Notes under the pieces: model-generated
What the model saw: the letters and a program-made list of their open reading frames with translations, nothing else
Told to the model about the DNA's origin: nothing
Databases searched by the model: none
Translations under genes and position numbers: made by a program
Assembly (NCBI GenBank): GCA_003542015.1
Contig: DPLL01000461.1
Span: forward strand, 1 to 9,488
DNA length: 9,488 nt
Source of the DNA: Microcoleaceae cyanobacterium UBA9251
GTDB lineage: Bacteria > Cyanobacteriota > Cyanobacteriia > Cyanobacteriales > Microcoleaceae
Reading direction: 5' to 3'
In this document: positions 5,936-9,488 of the stretch, piece by piece
Numbering within the stretch: position 1 is the first letter of the stretch
Layout: each line of letters begins with the position of its first letter

Positions 5936-6135
5936 ACCGCAATCTCCACAATTTTATCTGTGGAAGCAATGGCTTCACAACTATTAGCAACTTCGAGCCA
6001 ACCTTGAATAGCATCTTTTAAATTAATCATCACTTCTTCGATGGTGTCTCCTTCGGTGATGCACCCAGGAAGTGCGGGAACTTCTGCCCAATAGCCACCT
6101 TCTTCTGCTGGATGAATGATTGCTCTAATTTTCAT
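5932..6135 (-). CDS. hicB: HicB family antitoxin
   Basis: 67 aa. It shows the HicB partial RNase H-like fold: AIIHPAEEGGYWAEVPALPG (5-24), CITEGDTIEEVMINLKDAI (25-43), then GWLEVA. It is the short form without a C-terminal DNA-binding domain, so autoregulation may need another factor or may be weak. HicB blocks the HicA active site. An extended -10 element lies at 6163-6171 just upstream. It overlaps hicA by four bases. The end, KIVEIAV, is typical of the short HicB group. Confidence 0.92.
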   Translation of the reverse strand: MKIRAIIHPAEEGGYWAEVPALPGCITEGDTIEEVMINLKDAIQGWLEVANSCEAIASTDKIVEIAV

Positions 6136-6162
6136 ACATTTATTCAGTTATTTGTTAAGGCT

Positions 6163-6171
6163 ATCATAGCA
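6163..6171 (-). promoter_or_regulatory. Extended -10 promoter of hicBA
   Basis: On the minus strand TGC precedes TATGAT (6168 down to 6163), 27 bases before the hicB ATG. The -35 position is weak, as is common for extended -10 promoters. The predicted leader would be about 20 bases. Confidence 0.45.
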
Positions 6172-6205
6172 AATATCAATCAATTATAGTGAGTATCTAG
6201 TACAA

Positions 6206-6544
6206 TCATTGTAGCACTTCCCAATCTTCCAACGAAACCGCAGGTTCAAACGGTTCATCATAATCAATGACTGTACCGCGCAAAGGATATAGAAAAGTAT
6301 TTTTCATGGTTTCATTTACCAAATTTAGATAGCTAATGAATTCTCGATATCCATCCAATTCTGTTTGTTCTTCGGAAGTTAGATTGGATGCTTGTTGTTG
6401 AGCTGTCAAGGTTTGAATTCGTTCCTGGGTTTGAATAGAAGCGCTGAATATTAAGAGTCCGTTGACTAACTCAATGTGGACAGAACCTTCGCTGGGTAAG
6501 CTGTTGGGTAAGTGAGGCAGTTTGAGGGGCAAATTAGCAATCAT
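6206..6544 (-). CDS. Small conserved-type cyanobacterial protein of unknown function
   Basis: 112 aa. The middle carries a pattern I know from many small cyanobacterial proteins: IQTQERIQTLTAQQQA (37-52), LTSEEQTELDGY (55-66), ISYLNLVNETMKN (70-82). It predicts two or three helices, one probably a coiled coil. Relatives are often encoded beside nucleases such as HNH proteins or inside TA clusters, but I know of no proven role. The N-terminus (LPLKLPHLPNSLPSEGSVHIE) is Pro/Leu-rich, and the C-terminus ends in acidic DYDEPFEPAVSLEDWEV. No clear Shine-Dalgarno precedes the ATG. It lies 79 bases after the lone DUF433 gene on the same strand and may share its transcript. Confidence 0.65.
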   Translation of the reverse strand: MIANLPLKLPHLPNSLPSEGSVHIELVNGLLIFSASIQTQERIQTLTAQQQASNLTSEEQTELDGYREFISYLNLVNETMKNTFLYPLRGTVIDYDEPFEPAVSLEDWEVLQ

Positions 6545-6623
6545 GGCATTAATTGACTATATTTGATAAGGATTTGAATAATAGACTTAGGAACGCATTG
6601 ATCGATGAACAATCTTAAACTCA

Positions 6624-6848
6624 TTAGGCAACTGTTTCAAAATCCGACAAATCGCGAGCATAATCAAGACAAGCAGCTATCTGTTCTTTGACGATATCTG
6701 GAAACTCGTCCATGATTTGTTCGACAGTGTTATTTGATGCTAAATATCCTAAAATCAGACTAACGGGAATTCTAGTTCCTTTGATTCTTGGTTTACCTCG
6801 CAGTACATCGGGGGTACTAACGATATGTTCTCTCCAGTTTACAGGCAT
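6624..6848 (-). CDS. DUF433 family antitoxin, without its PIN-like partner
   Basis: 74 aa. The DUF433 signature is textbook: VSTPDVLRGKPRIKGTRIPV (10-29), LILGYLASNNTVEQIMDEFP (31-50) and the final helical part with AACLDYARD (58-66). AGGA at 6855-6858 gives a good ribosome site six bases before the ATG. Such proteins normally precede a DUF5615 PIN-like gene; here the next minus-strand gene is the unrelated 112-aa protein, and neither 6545-6623 nor any overlapping frame holds a PIN-like remnant I can see. It is shorter and quite different in sequence from the DUF433 protein at 1713, so it is not a recent local copy. A 10-bp inverted repeat overlaps its start region. Confidence 0.85.
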   Translation of the reverse strand: MPVNWREHIVSTPDVLRGKPRIKGTRIPVSLILGYLASNNTVEQIMDEFPDIVKEQIAACLDYARDLSDFETVA

Positions 6849-6900
6849 AACTTGTCCTTTCTGAATCTGATCAGTTATATTATCTAATCTGACAAGTTAT
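6847..6900 (-). promoter_or_regulatory. Operator-like 10-bp inverted repeat at the DUF433 start
   Basis: ATAACTTGTC at 6847-6856 and its exact complement GACAAGTTAT at 6891-6900 are separated by 34 bases. The inner arm overlaps two bases of the ribosome site and the first two bases of the start codon; the region between is AT-rich (promoter-like, e.g. GATAAT on the minus strand) and contains the 8-bp palindrome CTGATCAG (6867-6874). This could be a binding site for autoregulation, or in RNA a hairpin masking the start. Confidence 0.45.
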
Positions 6901-6955
6901 ATTTTAACTTAAGGAATGGCGATCACCCTTTGGGATTCGGCATGGGAAAGGCGAT

Positions 6956-7098
6956 CGACCTTTCCGACAATAAGGACGATCGCTCACGTGAGATTTCGGA
7001 TGTCTGAGGGGCGAGATCGCACTTTTGGAACAAATGGATCTCGCTCGCGTGAGATTTGGGATGGGATAGGGGCGCACTTTTGCAAGGAAAGGGCGAGC
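6956..7098 (+). repeat. Tandem repeat array of the same family as 4428-4564
   Basis: It begins with a 25-base core (6956-6980, like copies A and B), then a tail-like piece (6981-7017), one full unit (7018-7072, one base shorter than the 56-bp unit) and a final core (7073-7097). The full unit matches the units at 4428-4539 over most of its length, including ATCTCGCTCGCGTGAGATT. Further degenerate core-like sequence precedes it from about 6919. It fills the gap between the lone DUF433 gene and the metalloprotease 3' end. Confidence 0.8.
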
Positions 7099-7129
7099 GC
7101 TCCTATCTCATTGAAGAAGCCAAAAGGTA

Positions 7130-9163
7130 TTAACTCCAGTTGATGCTTGGGTTGCGGTTAACACCATACCCCATTCTTTCCAGTTCTCGGTACATACCTT
7201 CAGTTATTTTTGGGTCTATTCCATCACGATCCATCAAGCTGTCTAAGCCGAGATTTCCATCATATTGAGCTTCATCAAGATAGAGGGCATGACCTAGTTC
7301 GTGCATGGCAAGCCTTACTAGCAAACCACGTTTCTCAACATCTGCAAGTGAACTACTTTTAAATTGCATTTCTGTATCGTAGTCAATTCCTCGCGTATTA
7401 TCAAAACGCTCCTGAAGGTTATAACGGACATTAGGAGTAGGGCGTACTCCAATTGAATATGGGAAATCTGTAATTGCCCATTCCGATCCCCATTTATTGC
7501 CATTAAAATGAGTTGATCCGTCAGTAACTGCAACATTTAGAACTCCACTAGGAACCATATCTTTTGTAATGATATTCTCCCAGTTTTGGGCTGCTCGCTC
7601 AATCAGGTTCTTTTGTGACTGAGTGAAGTTTCCGATAAAATCGAGTCGAATGTCAATATCTGGATTGCCCTTGTCCCAACTCACCTTAGCTAAAGCACTA
7701 TCTGTCCACTCCTTGTACTCAACTTTAACAGTATGTTGTCCAGGGGTCATAGGAACAACACGACTGTAATCAACAGCATTGCGACCATTCCAAGTATCAT
7801 GAATTAAATTATTATCTACCCACACTCTCATTCCATCATCCACACTCTCTTTGAAAGTGTAGTCTCCTCCCTCAAAATTAAAAGAACCTGTCCAACGAGC
7901 CGAAAATTGATCATTCTTCACTCCATTACCAGGCCCACCAGTACCCCAGTCGTAATTGATAGAATTGTCATAACGGCTGAAGACAGGAGTACCACTAAGG
8001 TCGGTATTGTTGTAGAATTGTGCCAAAAATCTATTATTAGGGGGAGTTGACTCCCAACTCACCTTAGCTAAAGCAGCACCAGTCCACTCCTTATACTCAA
8101 CTTTTACAGTGTGTTGTCCAGGGGTCATATTACGAACGACACTGTAATCAACAGCATTGCGACCATTCCAAGTATCATGAATTAAATTATTATCTACCCA
8201 CACTCTCATTCCATCATCCACACTTTGTTTGAATGTGTAGTCTCCTCCCTGGAAATTAAAAGAACCTGTCCAACGAGCCGAAAATTGATCATTCCTCACT
8301 CCATTGCCAGGCCCACCATTACCCCAGTCGTAATTAATAGAACTTTCACCACGGCTGAAGACAGGAGTACCTGTTAAATTAATATTGTTAAAATATTCAG
8401 CCTTCCATTGACTCAACTGCTTCTCCACTAAATATTGATGTCCGTCGATCGCGACACTATCCTGATCATCCTCACTCTTCAACCCCTGAAGCTCACCCTC
8501 ACTCAACACCTTCCCCTGAACAACGGCCCCAAAAATCGCCCCCTCATCTCCCGGTGAATCCGTAACATTCAACCGCACATCAACAGAGTGCCCGATTTCT
8601 TCCCGCAACACATCCGCGATCGCCCCCAAATCCCCCCCAGCCAATAATTCCTTCGATAAATAAATCGTATCCGTCGCCGCAGCAAAAGCCCCATTCGCCC
8701 CACCAATCTCAGCAGACGAGACAACCTTCACCGGCGGGATATCACTAAAATCTCCCTGAAACCATGCTTCAGCTAAGGTTTTCGCAGCCCCAGCATCCCA
8801 GTTTTCCCCAAAAGGCACATTCAGCTTAGCCGCCAAATCTGGATCGGCCGCAAACTTACTCAAATCCCCATAAACCTCTGACATCGCCTCACCTGTTAGC
8901 AAATCGACAGAGCTATCCGGTAAACTGCTGTTGGAGTCAGTGCTAACTGCACTAGCCATCCGGGTTAGCGAAGCGTCAGGCAAAATGATATTGTCATAGG
9001 GTTCTGGCGTTAAAGTTGGGATATTAACTTCCTGACCAATACCCCCCGTTAGCACGCGGTTAGCATCTAGCTGCGGGATAATAGCCTTAATCGGTTCTAG
9101 GCTGGTATTCCAAGGCGCGATCGCACTTTCGTTATTAAATTCAGGCGTAAAAAAATTAGACAC
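7130..9163 (-). CDS. Probable exported metalloprotease with two PA14 domains
   Basis: 677 aa. Residues 1-110 are low in known motifs. Residues about 120-248 form a domain common in large exported cyanobacterial proteins: AEAWFQGDFSD, LREEIGHSVD (186-195), SPGDEGAIFGAVVQG and VAIDGHQYLVEKQ. Two PA14 domains follow (about 252-370 and 378-496), each with SARWTGSF, GGDYTFK, VDDGMRVWVDNNLIHDTWNG and GQHTVKVEYKEW; PA14 domains often bind glycans. Residues about 503-677 resemble matrixin/leishmanolysin-like proteases: FTQSQKNLIERAAQNWENII, then HELGH (621-625) and SLMDRDG (642-648, Met-turn). The usual Gly and third His of the zinc motif are Tyr628 and Glu631. No Sec signal or RTX repeats are visible; I infer secretion from domain content. 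GTG start, supported by GGGGAG six bases upstream. Confidence 0.85.
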   Translation of the reverse strand: MSNFFTPEFNNESAIAPWNTSLEPIKAIIPQLDANRVLTGGIGQEVNIPTLTPEPYDNIILPDASLTRMASAVSTDSNSSLPDSSVDLLTGEAMSEVYGDLSKFAADPDLAAKLNVPFGENWDAGAAKTLAEAWFQGDFSDIPPVKVVSSAEIGGANGAFAAATDTIYLSKELLAGGDLGAIADVLREEIGHSVDVRLNVTDSPGDEGAIFGAVVQGKVLSEGELQGLKSEDDQDSVAIDGHQYLVEKQLSQWKAEYFNNINLTGTPVFSRGESSINYDWGNGGPGNGVRNDQFSARWTGSFNFQGGDYTFKQSVDDGMRVWVDNNLIHDTWNGRNAVDYSVVRNMTPGQHTVKVEYKEWTGAALAKVSWESTPPNNRFLAQFYNNTDLSGTPVFSRYDNSINYDWGTGGPGNGVKNDQFSARWTGSFNFEGGDYTFKESVDDGMRVWVDNNLIHDTWNGRNAVDYSRVVPMTPGQHTVKVEYKEWTDSALAKVSWDKGNPDIDIRLDFIGNFTQSQKNLIERAAQNWENIITKDMVPSGVLNVAVTDGSTHFNGNKWGSEWAITDFPYSIGVRPTPNVRYNLQERFDNTRGIDYDTEMQFKSSSLADVEKRGLLVRLAMHELGHALYLDEAQYDGNLGLDSLMDRDGIDPKITEGMYRELERMGYGVNRNPSINWS
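7676..8413 (-). repeat. Internal duplication encoding the two PA14 domains
   Basis: The two PA14-coding segments are offset by exactly 378 bases (126 codons). Identity is high at DNA level and perfect over 84 bases: 7763-7846 equals 8141-8224. Such identity at silent positions points to a recent duplication or gene conversion. Confidence 0.85.
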
Positions 9164-9169
9164 GTTATT

Positions 9170-9175
9170 CTCCCC
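9170..9175 (-). promoter_or_regulatory. Ribosome binding site deciding the GTG start of the metalloprotease
   Basis: GGGGAG on the minus strand, six bases before the GTG at 9161-9163. It is the strongest Shine-Dalgarno in the window and supports the non-ATG start. Confidence 0.7.
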
Positions 9176-9255
9176 TGTTGATTAGAGACAAGTACATAGA
9201 CTTGCCCTGTGTTTGCTGAGATTAAATAAACTGTTTGTTATCAAAGCCGATCGGT

Positions 9256-9310
9256 CGATCGCCCTGATACACATTTAGCCCCGATGAACCGCAAAAGTAG
9301 CGGTAATTCT
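9256..9310 (+). repeat. 55-bp direct repeat, copy 1
   Basis: Matches 9434-9488 at 48 of 55 positions by hand alignment; the last 23 bases (ACCGCAAAAGTAGCGGTAAT plus TCT) are identical. It includes a CGATCG site, AGCCCCGA and a short hairpin, ACCGC-AAAAGTA-GCGGT (9288-9304). Confidence 0.85.
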
Positions 9311-9341
9311 AGAGCTCTATTTATCTATCAGGTTCAGTCCC

Positions 9342-9382
9342 CAAGTTTTATGCAAAATACTGGTCTTTTGTTACAAAACTTG
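9342..9382. repeat. 8-bp inverted repeat between the 55-bp repeats
   Basis: CAAGTTTT (9342-9349) and AAAACTTG (9375-9382) are exact complements with a 25-base spacer. No T-run follows, so it is more like a binding site or RNA hairpin than a terminator. Confidence 0.45.
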
Positions 9383-9433
9383 ACATAATCCGTTCCTAAC
9401 CCTGACAGATAGTAGGTTTGAGCTGAATTAGGC

Positions 9434-9488
9434 CGATCGCCCTAATCCACCCTGAGCCCCGACGCACCGCAAAAGTAGCGGTAATTCT
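9434..9488 (+). repeat. 55-bp direct repeat, copy 2, cut by the window edge
   Basis: Second copy, 178 bases after the first, with the same hairpin ACCGC/GCGGT (9466-9482). The repeat may be longer, since the window ends inside the identical stretch. Confidence 0.85.

Larger units (their letters stand above)
9164..9488. other. Non-coding region upstream of the metalloprotease
   Basis: About 325 bases up to the window edge with no supported gene. It holds a 55-bp repeat in two copies, an inverted repeat at 9342-9382 and several CGATCG sites. A TTGACA at 9380-9385 on the plus strand has no good -10 at normal spacing. The promoter of the metalloprotease should lie here but I cannot place it. Confidence 0.55.

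Noticed and set aside
6916..7143. Plus-strand reading frame of 75 codons, rich in Arg
   Set aside because: It runs through the tandem repeat array and its sequence is simply the translated repeat; no ribosome site and no family pattern.
7318..7536. Second minus-strand frame inside the metalloprotease gene
   Set aside because: It is out of register with a long, motif-rich gene and has no features of its own.
9117..9128. Start of another repeat core (GATCGCACTTTCG) at the metalloprotease N-terminus
   Set aside because: Only about 13 bases match and they are coding (Ala-Ile-Ala from a HIP1 site); the rest of the core is absent.
9256..9488. Replication origin or plasmid iterons
   Set aside because: Only two copies with 178-base spacing, no DnaA-box cluster and no replication gene in view.

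Overview
The window looks like chromosomal DNA from a filamentous cyanobacterium of the Oscillatoria/Microcoleus kind. The main sign is the many HIP1 palindromes (GCGATCGC and its CGATCG core, in genes and between them). The small-protein families present are also typical of large cyanobacterial genomes. I cannot name the species. No tRNA, rRNA, transposase, integrase or CRISPR array is visible.

Layout. A perfect hairpin with a T-run (41-67) probably ends a gene lying left of the window. A minus-strand gene (378-1490) encodes an SPFH/band-7 domain joined to a C-terminal FHA phosphopeptide-binding domain. From 1713 to 6848 lies an accessory island of short genes, mostly toxin-antitoxin (TA) type. 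Its plus-strand half holds a DUF433/DUF5615 pair, an overlapping pair made of an RHH-like fusion protein and a DUF7689-type protein, a lone VapB antitoxin, a frameshifted DUF6883 gene and a DUF4926 gene. Its minus-strand half holds brnT with an RHH antitoxin, hicB-hicA with a 128-aa unknown downstream, a 112-aa unknown and a lone DUF433 protein. A large minus-strand gene (7130-9163) encodes a probable exported metalloprotease with two nearly identical PA14 domains. Its upstream region carries two copies of a 55-bp repeat.

Several gaps between the small modules hold one modular repeat family. A 25-bp core starting CGCACTTT, often bounded by HIP1 sites, stands alone at 3434 and 5229. With a 31-bp tail it forms 56-bp tandem units at 4428-4564 and about 6956-7098. 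All copies lie in the same orientation although the genes change strand near 4.4-4.6 kb, and they fall on module boundaries.

The TA pairs are expected to act as self-contained, autoregulated units: four-base overlaps in DUF433/DUF5615 and hicBA, 14 bases in brnT/antitoxin, 8 bases in the 2508/2986 pair. The island also shows decay: VapB without VapC, DUF433 without its PIN-like partner, and the DUF6883 frameshift. The best candidate for an undescribed system is the 2508-3426 pair, in which an RHH-like segment is fused to a conserved domain and overlaps a small protein with an invariant-looking Cys/His arrangement.
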